DNA from: Bog-473 sp963781955 | Lineage (GTDB): Bacteria > Actinomycetota > Acidimicrobiia > Acidimicrobiales > RAAP-2 | Direction of reading: 5' to 3' | DNA: 64,000 bases | NCBI GenBank assembly: GCA_963781955.1 | Contig: CAWAHU010000002.1 | Coordinates: forward strand, 310,001-374,000 | Shown: one piece after another, positions 25,469 to 33,945 of the stretch | Layout: each line of letters begins with the position of its first letter | Position numbering within the stretch: position 1 is the stretch's first letter | Translations under genes and position numbers: made by a program | Notes under the pieces: model-generated | The model's input: the letters and a program-made list of their open reading frames with translations, nothing else | The model's database searches: none | What the model was told of the DNA's origin: nothing

Positions 25469-26449
25469 ATGAACTACACGAACCTGGGCACGTCGGGCCT
25501 GCGCGTGTCGCGCATCTGCCTCGGCATGATGGGATTCGGCGACGACAGCGACCGACCGTGGGTGATCGACGAGGAAGCCGCCGAGCCGATCGTGCGGACG
25601 GCCGTCGAAGGCGGCGTGACCTTCTTCGACACCGCTGACGCGTACTCTGGCGGGGCGAGCGAGGTGGCGACCGGGAGACTCGTGCCGAAGTTCCTGTCGC
25701 GGGACGAGGCGGTGGTGGCAACCAAGGTCTTCATGCCGGTGACGCCGGGCGAGAACGGCGGTGGCCTCGGCCGCAAACACGTCATGTCGGCGATCGACGC
25801 GTCACTTCGGCGTCTCGACATGGACTACGTGGACCTCTACCAGATCCACCGGTGGGACCCGCGTACGCCGATCGAGGAGACGATGGAGGCGCTGCACGAC
25901 GTCGTGCGCGCCGGCAAGGCGCGTTACGTCGGCGCCAGCAGCATGTTTGCATGGCAGTTCGCCAAAGCGCAGCACACGGCTGAGACGCACGGCTGGACGA
26001 AGTTCGTGTCCATGCAGAACCACTACAACTTGGTGTACCGCGAGGAGGAGCGCGAAATGATTCCGCTCTGCCTCGACCAGGGAGTGGGTTGCATCCCGTG
26101 GAGCCCCCTGGCGCGGGGCATGCTGGCCGGCACGCGCACTCGGGACGGCGGCCGGCACACGACGCGCTCGAACACGGACACCTTCACCGACTACCTCTAC
26201 GACCAGCCCACCGACTTCGACGTTGTGGACGCGGCGAACGAAGTGGCCGCCGCGCGCGGCGTGTCCACGGCGCAGGTGGCGCTGTCGTGGCTGCTCTCCA
26301 GGCAGGGGGTGACCGCACCCATCGTGGGTTCGACCAAGAAGCGGCACATCAAAGACGCACTGGAGGCCGAGCAGCTCACGTTGTCGGCCGACGAGGCCGT
26401 GGCTCTCGAGAAGCCCTACGCGCCGCACCCGGTCCTGGGCCACTTCTGA
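25469..26449 (+). CDS. Aldo/keto reductase
   Basis: A 326-residue NADPH-dependent reductase of the TIM-barrel aldo/keto reductase superfamily. The catalytic tetrad is visible: Asp and Tyr in FFDTADAYSGG, Lys in VVATKVFMP and His in LYQIHRWDP. The NADP-binding end reads VGSTKKRHIKDALEA. The N-terminus MNYTNLGTSGLRVSRICLG is typical of the YajO/AKR11-like subgroup. ATG at 25469 with a GAGCGAGGA site before it. Substrate unknown. Confidence 0.9.
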   Translation: MNYTNLGTSGLRVSRICLGMMGFGDDSDRPWVIDEEAAEPIVRTAVEGGVTFFDTADAYSGGASEVATGRLVPKFLSRDEAVVATKVFMPVTPGENGGGLGRKHVMSAIDASLRRLDMDYVDLYQIHRWDPRTPIEETMEALHDVVRAGKARYVGASSMFAWQFAKAQHTAETHGWTKFVSMQNHYNLVYREEEREMIPLCLDQGVGCIPWSPLARGMLAGTRTRDGGRHTTRSNTDTFTDYLYDQPTDFDVVDAANEVAAARGVSTAQVALSWLLSRQGVTAPIVGSTKKRHIKDALEAEQLTLSADEAVALEKPYAPHPVLGHF

Positions 26450-26511
26450 GCACCCGCGGCCGCAGTAGGGTCAGCCCCGGGCGAAGGAGCCCGACAGGAG
26501 ATAGGGGTCCC

Positions 26512-28059
26512 ATGCAGGTCGCACTCTCGGTAGCGGACTTCCTCGACCGAGCGGCGCTGGTCTACGGTCACCGGACCGCGGTCGTCGACGAGCCGTCGGT
26601 AGCGGGGTCACTCGGCCGGATGACCTACCGCGAGATGCACGCCCGGGCGCGGGGCATGGCCCTGGCCCTCGACGAGCGAGGCGTGGCGCACGGGGAGCGG
26701 GTGGCCATCGTCAGCCCGAACTCCGGGCGGTTCCTCACCTCGCTCTTCGGGGTGAGCGGCTACGGCCGCATCCTGGTGCCGATCAACTTCCGCCTGACCA
26801 CCGAGGAGATCGGGTACATCGTCGGGCACTCGGGGGCGACCGTTCTGCTCTACGACCCCGACCTGACCGACGAGGTGGCGGGCATTGAGGTGAGGCACCG
26901 ATTCTGCCTGGACGGGACGGACGACGCCGCGCTCTTCGCACCGGCGCCCGACGGGGCCGAGCCCCGGGCCTGGGAGGCCGACGAGAACGCCACCTGCTCG
27001 GTGAACTACACGTCGGGCACCACGGCGCGCCCGAAGGGCGTGCAGATGACGCATCGAAATTGTTGGCTCAACGCATCGATCTTCGGGTGGCACCTCGGGG
27101 TGAGCGACCGCGACGTGCTGCTGCACACGCTGCCCATGTTCCACTGCAACGGTTGGGGGATGCCTTACGCGGTGACTGGGATGGGCGGCACGCACGTCGT
27201 GCTGCGCAAGGTCGACGGGGAGGAGATCCTCTCGCGGGTCGATTCGGAAGGCGTGACGTACATGTGCGGCGCCCCGGCCGTGGCGGCGGCCATCCTCAGC
27301 GCCGCCGAGGCGCGGTCCGAAGTCGGCCGCTCGGTGCCAGGCCAGGGAACGGTGCGCATCACGGTGGCCGGAGCACCGCCACCCTCGAGGTCGATCGAGC
27401 GCATCGAGACCGAGCTGGGCTGGGAGTTCACGCAGATCTACGGCCTGACCGAGACGGCGCCGCTCCTCACCGTCAACCGGGCGCCGGCGGAGTGGGACGA
27501 CCTTGACTCCGCCTCGCGAGCGCAGTTGCTGGCCCGCGCGGGAACGCCCGCGGTGGGCGTGCGGATCGCGCTGGACGAAGAAGGAGAGGTGCTGGCCCGG
27601 GCCAACCATGTGTTCGCGGGGTACTGGGAGCAGCCCGAGGAGACGGCCAAGGCGCTCGAGGGCGGCTGGTTCCACACCGGTGACGGCGGTTATGTCGACG
27701 GCGCCTACCTGACGATCTCGGACCGCAAGAAGGACGTGATCATCACTGGCGGCGAGAACGTGTCGTCGATCGAAGTGGAGGACTGCCTTTACCAGCACCC
27801 CGCAGTGGCTGAGGCAGCGGTGATCGGGGTGCCCCACGAGAAGTGGGGTGAGACGATCAAGGCACTCGTCGTCGTTCGCGAGGGTTCGACGGTGACCGAG
27901 GTCGAGCTCATCGCGCACTGCCGCGACCGCCTGGCCCACTTCAAGGCCCCCACGAGCATCGAACTGCGTCCGGCGCTGGACCGGACGGCGACGGGGAAGC
28001 TGCAGAAGTACAAGCTGCGCCAGCCCTATTGGGCCGGCCGGGAGCGGCAGATCAGCTAG
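26512..28059 (+). CDS. AMP-dependent acyl-CoA synthetase/ligase
   Basis: Activates a carboxylic acid to its CoA thioester through an acyl-AMP. The 515-residue protein has the P-loop YTSGTTARPKGVQMTH, the QIYGLTETAP acyl-adenylate motif, the hinge DRKKDVIITGGENVSS and the adenylation Lys in GKLQKYKLRQP. It resembles medium/long-chain and FadD-like enzymes. ATG at 26512 with AGGAG 13 bases upstream; the longer frame is a shadow of the reductase gene. Its stop overlaps the RNase D stop by 8 bases (convergent). Confidence 0.9.
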   Translation: MQVALSVADFLDRAALVYGHRTAVVDEPSVAGSLGRMTYREMHARARGMALALDERGVAHGERVAIVSPNSGRFLTSLFGVSGYGRILVPINFRLTTEEIGYIVGHSGATVLLYDPDLTDEVAGIEVRHRFCLDGTDDAALFAPAPDGAEPRAWEADENATCSVNYTSGTTARPKGVQMTHRNCWLNASIFGWHLGVSDRDVLLHTLPMFHCNGWGMPYAVTGMGGTHVVLRKVDGEEILSRVDSEGVTYMCGAPAVAAAILSAAEARSEVGRSVPGQGTVRITVAGAPPPSRSIERIETELGWEFTQIYGLTETAPLLTVNRAPAEWDDLDSASRAQLLARAGTPAVGVRIALDEEGEVLARANHVFAGYWEQPEETAKALEGGWFHTGDGGYVDGAYLTISDRKKDVIITGGENVSSIEVEDCLYQHPAVAEAAVIGVPHEKWGETIKALVVVREGSTVTEVELIAHCRDRLAHFKAPTSIELRPALDRTATGKLQKYKLRQPYWAGRERQIS

Positions 28060-29218
28060 GTGGCGACCCGTCGAGGCCCACGGGGATCCCAGAGCGCTCC
28101 TCGAGCACGAGGCGCCCCCCACGGTCGAAGGCGGCCGCCACGTCGCCCGCGATGAGGCGCCGCAAGGGCTCGCCCACGATGTCGCGGCGCCACCCCGTGT
28201 CGAGGCGGCCGGGTTCGCCGCTGAGCAGCTGGGCGATGTCGGACCGGGTGGCCAGGAGACCCTGGTCGAAGTCGAGGTCATCGGCGATCTGACGCACGAG
28301 CCCCGAGCAGAGCGCGACGGCGGCCGGTGGGGCGGGTGTCTCCCTGCCCTCCACCGGCATCCGGATGGCCGAGGCAGGCAGCTCCCGGCCACGCTCGACG
28401 GCGCTCAGGATCTCCTCGGCCCGGCCCTGGGCGAGGTGACGGCTGTCGACGCCCCGAGAGCGGCGCAGCTCCTCGAGGGTGTGGGGCGGACGCTGCGAGA
28501 TCGCCAGTAGGCCCAGGTCGGAGAGCACCATCCGGCGAGGTCGGTTCGTCTCGGCCGCCGTGCGCTCCCGCCAGGCCGCCACCTCCTGGGCGACGCCCCG
28601 GGAGCGGCGCGACATGCTGCGGATGTCCCCCAGCTTCCACCAGGCCTCCTCCGGGACGCGGGCGGGGGTACGGTCGCCGAGCACCTCGTCGCACTCGCTG
28701 AGGGCCCAGGGGAGCCGGCCCCGCGCGTCGAGGCGCTCGCTGAGGACCTGCCGCAGTTGCAAGAGGTAGGCGACGTCATTGACGGCGTACGTGACCTGCC
28801 GCGGGGGGATCGGCCGCTCGAGCCAGTCCGACAGCCGGTCCCCCTTCGGGAGGCGCACACCGAGCAGATGGTCGACCAACCGGGAGAGCGACGGGGTGGA
28901 CATGCCGAGGAAGCCCGACACGATCTGGGTGTCGAAGACGCGGGCGGGCACGGTGCCGCAGGCCGCCTGCAGCACGTCGAGGTCCTGGCCGGCGGCGTGC
29001 GCCACGGCGAGGCCAGGACCGTCGAACAGCGCGGCCAGGGGTGCCGGGTCGACGGCGACGGGATCGACGAGGGCCACCCGGTCCGACCACGCGACCTGAA
29101 TCAGCGCCAGGTCGGGCACGTACGTGCGCTCGGTGTGGAACTCGGTGTCGAAGCCGTAGCAGTCCGCGGCGGACAACTCGTCGACGAGCGCCCGCAGCCC
29201 GGCATCGTCGACGACCAT
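28052..29218 (-). CDS. rnd: Ribonuclease D-like 3'-5' exonuclease
   Basis: A 388-residue DEDDy exonuclease that trims RNA 3' ends, as in tRNA maturation. The three exonuclease motifs are FDTEFHTERTY, HAAGQDLDVL and YAVNDVAYLLQL (Tyr/Asp). An HRDC domain follows (EELRRSRGVDSRHLAQGRAEE). The ATG at 29218 leaves a short N-terminus; a GTG at 29317 would add 33 basic residues. The last 8 bases overlap the stop of the convergent acyl-CoA synthetase. Confidence 0.9.
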   Translation of the reverse strand: MVVDDAGLRALVDELSAADCYGFDTEFHTERTYVPDLALIQVAWSDRVALVDPVAVDPAPLAALFDGPGLAVAHAAGQDLDVLQAACGTVPARVFDTQIVSGFLGMSTPSLSRLVDHLLGVRLPKGDRLSDWLERPIPPRQVTYAVNDVAYLLQLRQVLSERLDARGRLPWALSECDEVLGDRTPARVPEEAWWKLGDIRSMSRRSRGVAQEVAAWRERTAAETNRPRRMVLSDLGLLAISQRPPHTLEELRRSRGVDSRHLAQGRAEEILSAVERGRELPASAIRMPVEGRETPAPPAAVALCSGLVRQIADDLDFDQGLLATRSDIAQLLSGEPGRLDTGWRRDIVGEPLRRLIAGDVAAAFDRGGRLVLEERSGIPVGLDGSPPS

Positions 29219-29327
29219 GGTCGCAGCCGGGTCGACCGGTGCCGCCGCCGACCGGGCCGGTGCCCGGCGGGTGCCCCGGCCGGGCCGGGGTGCTGCTCCA
29301 CTACGTCGGTCGGGCACGACGTGACCC

Positions 29328-30248
29328 CTACGCCCGCAGGGGGGTGCCGGTCGTGGACTCGATACGGCGCCCGGGCGGGTACTCGAGCCGGGTGAGCCAG
29401 TAATCAGCGTCGAAGGTGTCGTCGCCGAGGAGGTAGCGGAAGAGCCGGACCCGGTTGACGAACTCGAGCCTGGCCGTATCGGCCTCGTACCAGGGCTGGT
29501 ACTCACAGAGAATGTCGTGGAGGTCACCGTCCGCCCGGGCTGAGCGCTGCCAGAAGATCGGACGCTGGGCCCGGTCCTCGTCGGTGAAGTCCTCCAGATC
29601 CCACCGCCGGACCTGGGGCGCCGTGGGGTGCAGGCGGACCTTGACCATGTGGCGGGTGGTGTTGCCGACGTTCGATCCGCCGCCGTGCCAGATCCCGTGG
29701 TGGAGGACGAGGAGCGAGCCGGCCGGGCAGACGACGTGCCGCTGGCCGCGGATGTTCTGATAGCGCCCGATGGCCGCCTCGCTGACGATGCGCAGGTGGC
29801 TGCCGGGCAAGAAGCGCGTCCCTCCCATCTCGGGTGTGACCTGGTGGGGGTACCACATGATCTGCACGTCAAACCCGGCCCGGGTGTCGATCGTCGAGTC
29901 CTGGTGCCAGTGCTGTGAGGGCAAGGTGTGGCGCATTCCGAACGCCTCGCGCTCGGATCGTCCGAGCGTGAGGTGCACGAAGTGGTGGTCGACGACCGGG
30001 TCAGGTCCGACGAGGCTGTCGAGGATACCCTGCACGGCCGGTTCCGTGACCAGTCCGTGCAACGCGCTGCCCGGCGCGTAGGCCTCTGCTAGGGGCGTCC
30101 CCGCGGGGATCTCGGCCACGCCGGGCCCGGCCGACTCCTCCAGGTAGCGCTCGTTGAGCTCGGGCGGTGTCAGTGCCGGGAACATCAAGAAGCCCCGGGC
30201 GACGAAGCGCGCCATCTCGCGGGTCGTCAGCTTCCGGTAGCCGCTCAC
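29328..30248 (-). CDS. Phytanoyl-CoA dioxygenase (PhyH) family protein
   Basis: A 306-residue Fe(II)/2-oxoglutarate oxygenase. The iron ligands appear as His and Asp in QHWHQDST and a distal His in HHGIWHGGGSNVGN; the Arg for 2-oxoglutarate is likely in TTRHMVKVRLH. PhyH enzymes hydroxylate lipids or small metabolites. The GTG at 30248 overlaps the stop of the upstream small gene as GTGA, so both are one unit; the longer frame upstream is a shadow. The substrate is unknown. Confidence 0.85.
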   Translation of the reverse strand: MSGYRKLTTREMARFVARGFLMFPALTPPELNERYLEESAGPGVAEIPAGTPLAEAYAPGSALHGLVTEPAVQGILDSLVGPDPVVDHHFVHLTLGRSEREAFGMRHTLPSQHWHQDSTIDTRAGFDVQIMWYPHQVTPEMGGTRFLPGSHLRIVSEAAIGRYQNIRGQRHVVCPAGSLLVLHHGIWHGGGSNVGNTTRHMVKVRLHPTAPQVRRWDLEDFTDEDRAQRPIFWQRSARADGDLHDILCEYQPWYEADTARLEFVNRVRLFRYLLGDDTFDADYWLTRLEYPPGRRIESTTGTPLRA

Positions 30249-30520
30249 GGCGTGACCTCCACGATCTGTTCGAACAGGAACTCGTACTTCAGGTACGACG
30301 TCTGCGTCTCGGTGCCCGGGTAGTGCGGGAGGAGCTGCGAGGTCTGGAACAGTCGCCAACCGTCGCGCAGCGCGGCCAACCCGTCCGGGTACGGCGGCTC
30401 ATCCTCGTCGCCGGCCATGCGACCGGTGGCGCCCATTCCGTCCCAGCACGACCAGGCGATCACGGGCGAGTCGAGGGCCGAGTCGGCCAGGTAGAGCACC
30501 AGCACGTTCTGCCGCTTCAC
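30245..30520 (-). CDS. Small conserved-looking hypothetical protein coupled to phyH
   Basis: A 91-residue protein starting with GTG at 30520 (MKRQNVLVLYLADSALDSPV) and ending FEQIVEVTP. It contains a Trp-rich central part (AWSCWDGMG) and a RDGWRLFQTSQLLP stretch that looks globular. Its stop overlaps the phyH start by four bases, so it probably works with PhyH. No family recognised; a longer N-terminal frame reads as shadow. Confidence 0.6.
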   Translation of the reverse strand: MKRQNVLVLYLADSALDSPVIAWSCWDGMGATGRMAGDEDEPPYPDGLAALRDGWRLFQTSQLLPHYPGTETQTSYLKYEFLFEQIVEVTP

Positions 30521-30612
30521 CAGTCCGACGCTAGGCAAGCCGGCCCGGTCGTGCGAACGACGTCGCTTCGGGGCCTCACCGGGCCGAGACGGGGGTTTCG
30601 GTACAGTGGGGA

Positions 30613-30631
30613 ACGCACCGGGCGGGTGCGT
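30613..30631 (+). promoter_or_regulatory. Hairpin in the leader of the GGDEF-like gene
   Basis: ACGCACC (30613-30619) and GGTGCGT (30625-30631) pair perfectly around GGGCG, about 105 bases before the GTG start at 30736 and just after a TACAGT (30602-30607) that could be a -10 box. It may be the start of a structured leader or an attenuator; no known class matches. Confidence 0.35.
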
Positions 30632-30735
30632 GGCCCGAGCGGTTGCAACCACGTGGCGAGGCTGATGACTTCCGACTCCGGTTCGGGCAGCAGTCTTCCG
30701 ATAAGGGGGGGACCGCTGTTTCGGAGGGGGACACC

Positions 30736-31416
30736 GTGAAGAGAGCCAAGAGGAAGCTTGGCGACGACGCTGAGGACGCGCCCATGCCGACATCTGACGA
30801 AGACACCTGTGGTTCGGGCGCCGGCGCGCCGGCAGCCGGCGGTGGGCAGGCGGACGGCGCCTCCGAGAGCGTCGAGACGATGCTGCAGGAGTTCGGCGCG
30901 CAGCGCGCCGCGCCAGTCCCGCGGTCGCAGGTGGGCGGCTACGACCAGCTGTGGCAGCTGTCGATGGCCGATCCCCACACCGGCCTGGTCAACCAGCTGC
31001 TCCTGCTGGACCGCCTCACCCAGGCCCTCGTACGGCGGCAGCGCCACGGCGGTGAGGTGATTGTTTGTCGTGTTGAGCTGGACAATCTGGCCAGGATCAA
31101 CCTCGACTTGGGATACACCGCGGGTAACGAGGTGCTGAGCGACATGGCCCGCCGGCTGACGTCGGTGCTGCGGGCCGAGGACACGATCGGTCGCGTCAGC
31201 GGCAGCGAGGTCGTCGTCGTGGTCACGGTGAGCGACGAGCAGGCCGTCGGGCCGCTGCTCCGTCGTATCCAGCACACGCTCGACGAGGTCATCATGGTCG
31301 CTGGTGTTGACGTCCGCTTGCATTCCTCACTGGGCGTGGCCATGGCGGAGGACGACGAGTCCGCCGAGGACGTGCTTGCGCGCGCTGGGCGCTCCACTCG
31401 TGTCGTGCGGCACTGA
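30736..31416 (+). CDS. Degenerate GGDEF-domain protein
   Basis: A 226-residue protein: about 65 polar residues rich in Ala, Gly and Asp, then a diguanylate-cyclase fold (DPHTGLVNQLLLLDRLTQAL, RINLDLGYTAGNEVLSDMARR). The signature is altered: the GGDEF block reads SGSEV in IGRVSGSEVVVVV, so cyclase activity is unlikely and the domain may bind nucleotide or partners. GTG at 30736 has GGAGGGGG five bases before it. No membrane segment. The next gene, a small unknown, follows after 166 bases. Confidence 0.78.
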   Translation: MKRAKRKLGDDAEDAPMPTSDEDTCGSGAGAPAAGGGQADGASESVETMLQEFGAQRAAPVPRSQVGGYDQLWQLSMADPHTGLVNQLLLLDRLTQALVRRQRHGGEVIVCRVELDNLARINLDLGYTAGNEVLSDMARRLTSVLRAEDTIGRVSGSEVVVVVTVSDEQAVGPLLRRIQHTLDEVIMVAGVDVRLHSSLGVAMAEDDESAEDVLARAGRSTRVVRH

Positions 31417-31422
31417 GGACTT

Positions 31423-31466
31423 CAGGCACGCACGAGGCACGCACCAGGCACGCACCAGGCACGAAG
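31423..31466. repeat. Four 11-bp tandem repeats (CAGGCACGCAC type)
   Basis: CAGGCACGCAC, GAGGCACGCAC, CAGGCACGCAC and CAGGCACGAAG follow each other directly after the GGDEF-like gene's stop. No pairing stems; too short and regular for CRISPR. Confidence 0.75.
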
Positions 31467-31517
31467 AGCGGACCGCGCGGCATGCGCGCGAGGTCGGTCT
31501 CGGAAGCTAGGGAGGAA

Positions 31518-31549
31518 CGGCTCTAGGCAAAACATGACGATCGGCTCTA
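31518..31549. promoter_or_regulatory. Direct repeats CGGCTCTA before the 31583 gene
   Basis: CGGCTCTA occurs at 31518-31525 and 31542-31549, 24 bases apart, 34 bases before the ATG at 31583. The same GGCTCTA core forms the inverted repeat upstream of the MFS gene. Spacing near two helix turns suggests an operator. Confidence 0.35.
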
Positions 31550-31582
31550 CTGCCTTTCGTCAATTCCGTCAAAATTATCTCG

Positions 31583-31921
31583 ATGTCGATGTACAGCGAG
31601 TTACTCGCCGGACTTTGTGAGGATGTTGAACCCGTGACCCTGCCGTCTTCGAGAGATGAGCTGGTCGTGGTGTTGCTGCAGTACCGGCGCGGGCTCAACG
31701 GCAACGGGTCCGACGACGGCAACGGCGTGGCCGAGGAGCTCGCCCTCGAGCTCGACCACGACCGGATGCTCCTGCGCCTGTGTCGCGCGCTGGGGATCGA
31801 GAGTGGCCCTGAGCGCTTCACGAACCCGCTGGCTGAGCGCGAGCGGCTGGAAGCGCTCCTCCGCGACGCCGGCATCGACTTCCGTACTCTCGACGACCAC
31901 CGGCGGGCCAAGGTCGCCTGA
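31583..31921 (+). CDS. Small hypothetical protein
   Basis: A 112-residue acidic protein (MSMYSELLAGLCEDVEP), with a helical centre (AEELALELDHDRMLLRLCRAL) and an end that looks like a helix pair (AERERLEALLRDAGIDFRTL). No signal or membrane segment, no known motif. It sits between the GGDEF-like gene and devR, and faces devR tail to tail with 24 bases between the stops. Its leader is the least GC-rich stretch nearby. Confidence 0.55.
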   Translation: MSMYSELLAGLCEDVEPVTLPSSRDELVVVLLQYRRGLNGNGSDDGNGVAEELALELDHDRMLLRLCRALGIESGPERFTNPLAERERLEALLRDAGIDFRTLDDHRRAKVA

Positions 31922-31945
31922 GGCACCAGGCCCCGGCGTGAGCGG

Positions 31946-32602
31946 TCAGGGTTTGGGGTTCGTCGACTTCCGTTCGGCCAGCACGGCGGCGTACACGGCC
32001 GCCTCCGTCCGGCGCCGCATGCCCAGCTTCGACAGCAGGCTCGAGACGTAGTTCTTGACCGTCGCCTCGGCCAGGAACAGCTGCTCGGCGATCTGGCGGT
32101 TGGACTGGCCCTCGGCGATGAGCTCGAGCACGCGCCGCTCCTGGGGCGTGAGGACGGTCAGGCGTGACTCGGCCTCCTGGTCCTTGCGCAGGCGGTCGAA
32201 GAGTTCCTGCGTGAGGACGGGATCGACCAGCGACATGCCCTGGCTCACCCGCCGGATGTCCCCCAGGAGATCGCCGCTGCCTATCTCCTTGAGCACGTAG
32301 CCAGAGGCCCCCGCCATGATGGAGGAGAAGAGGGCGTCATCGTCGGAATACGAGGTCAGCATCAGGCAGCGGACCTGCGGGGAGACGGACTGGATGTCGC
32401 GGCACACCTCGATCCCGTTCCCATCGGGGAGGCGGACGTCGAGGATGGCGACATCGGGCTCGAGCTCGCGTATGAGCTTCAGGCCCTCCTCGGCCGTCCC
32501 TGCCTCGCCAACGACGTCCAGGTCGTCCTCGGCGTCGAGCAGCGTCCGTAGGCCCGTCCGGACCAATTCGTGATCGTCCAGGACGAACACCCGTATTCCC
32601 AT
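31946..32602 (-). CDS. DevR/DosR-like NarL-family response regulator
   Basis: A 218-residue response regulator: receiver domain with acidic pocket LDDHE, phosphoacceptor Asp55 in VAILDVRLPDG, LTSYSDDDA and GYVLKE switch residues, then a LuxR-type HTH (LTPQERRVLELIAEGQSNRQ and EATVKNYVSSLLSKLGM). The receiver and the NYVSSLLSKLGMRRRTEAAV end read closely like mycobacterial DevR (DosR), the hypoxia regulator. The divergent gene is a DevS-like kinase, and lipid-storage genes follow. ATG start at 32602. Confidence 0.88.
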   Translation of the reverse strand: MGIRVFVLDDHELVRTGLRTLLDAEDDLDVVGEAGTAEEGLKLIRELEPDVAILDVRLPDGNGIEVCRDIQSVSPQVRCLMLTSYSDDDALFSSIMAGASGYVLKEIGSGDLLGDIRRVSQGMSLVDPVLTQELFDRLRKDQEAESRLTVLTPQERRVLELIAEGQSNRQIAEQLFLAEATVKNYVSSLLSKLGMRRRTEAAVYAAVLAERKSTNPKP

Positions 32603-32718
32603 CGGGGCAATACTGCCACGGGGGGAGGGCTGACGTGACCTGTGACCTGGCCTTAAGCCAGCCGGGGACCTCGAGTGGTGTCACGAGCAGGCTCTGGGGC
32701 GCTCTATCCTGGGGTGTC

Positions 32719-33822
32719 GTGCAGCCCTTCGACCGGATCGACGATCCCGTCCGGTTGCGCCGGTTGGTCCAGGCCATCCTCATTCTCGACGCCGAGCTGC
32801 ACCTACCTGTGGTCCTGCGGCGCATCGTCGAAAAGGCGTGCGACCTGGTCGATGCCCGCTACGGCGCCCTGGGCGTCCTCTCCGAGGACGGCACCGCACT
32901 CGACCAGCTGATCACCGTGGGGCTGAGCCCCGACGAGGAGTTTGCCATCGGGGCGCGACCCACGGGCCGGGGTGTCCTAGGCACGGTCATCACCGAGGAG
33001 ACGGCGGTCCGGCTGGCCGACGTCATGTCCAGCCCCAAGAGCATCGGGATCCCTCCGCACCATCCCGCCATGACGTCGTTCCTCGGCGTGCCCATCCGTG
33101 TGCACGGCGAGGTCTACGGGAACCTCTATCTCACGAACAAACAGACCGCGGCGTCGTTCTCCGAGGACGACGAGGAGCTCGTGGCAGCGCTGGCCATGGC
33201 GGCGGGGATCGCCATTGAGAACGCACGGCTGCACGAACTGGTGCGTGACCGCGCGCTCACCGAGGACCGGGACCGCATCGCCCGCGACCTGCACGATTCG
33301 GTCATCCAACGGCTGTTTGCGATCGGGCTGTCCTTGCAGGGCACGGCCAGGCTGGTGGAGCGCCCAGAGGCCGTGATGCGCATCGGCGAGGCGATCGACA
33401 AGCTCGACGACACGATCAGGCAGCTGCGTAAGGCCATTTTCGACATTGAGCTGACCATCAACAAGCAGGGCCTCCACCCCAAGGTGCTCGATCTGGTGCA
33501 CGAGCTGCGACCCGTCCTCGGGCTCCACCCGCAGGTGTCGTTTGCCGGGCCGGTGGACACCGTCATCACCGGCTCGCTGGCCGAGGAGGTCCTGGCCGTG
33601 CTGCGCGAGGCTCTCACCAACGTCGGGAAGCATGCGCATGCCTCCCAGGTGGTGATCACCGTCGCGGCCGGGGACGAGCTGCGGCTGGTGGTGGCCGATG
33701 ACGGGACCGGCATCGGAGAGGTCTCGGAGTCGGGGCTCGGCCTCAAGAACATACGGCAGCGGGCCGAGCGACTGGGCGGCGGCGTCGGCATCGGCCGGTC
33801 ACGCGAGGGGGGACGCGCCTGA
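32719..33822 (+). CDS. DevS-like sensor histidine kinase, C-terminus frameshifted
   Basis: About 367 residues as read: one GAF domain (PPHHPAMTSFLGVPIRVHGE, GNLYLTNK), HisKA_3 dimer helix with the phosphorylated His in DRIARDLHDSVIQRLFAIGL, and HATPase_c (LREALTNVGKHAHA, DDGTGIG, GLGLKN). The sequence resembles DevS/DosT, which sense gas through a heme in GAF-A, but here only one GAF is present; heme binding cannot be judged. The called stop follows SREGGRA; adding one G to the run at 33807-33812 restores GGTRLTWHVPLRDADGDD and a stop at 33927-33929, the normal kinase end. GTG start at 32719. Confidence 0.85.
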   Translation: MQPFDRIDDPVRLRRLVQAILILDAELHLPVVLRRIVEKACDLVDARYGALGVLSEDGTALDQLITVGLSPDEEFAIGARPTGRGVLGTVITEETAVRLADVMSSPKSIGIPPHHPAMTSFLGVPIRVHGEVYGNLYLTNKQTAASFSEDDEELVAALAMAAGIAIENARLHELVRDRALTEDRDRIARDLHDSVIQRLFAIGLSLQGTARLVERPEAVMRIGEAIDKLDDTIRQLRKAIFDIELTINKQGLHPKVLDLVHELRPVLGLHPQVSFAGPVDTVITGSLAEEVLAVLREALTNVGKHAHASQVVITVAAGDELRLVVADDGTGIGEVSESGLGLKNIRQRAERLGGGVGIGRSREGGRA

Positions 33823-33945
33823 CCTGGCACGTGCCGTTACGGGATGCCGACGGGGATGACGGGGCGACTGCCGCCGGTGGCGGGGCGGCTGGCGCAGCCG
33901 GGGGCTCGCCCGAGCCGGCGTCAGGGTAGGCGGAACCGGCGGAGC

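Noticed and set aside
31423..31466. Short tandem repeats as a CRISPR array
   Set aside because: Repeats touch each other without spacers and are only 11 bases long; no cas gene is near.
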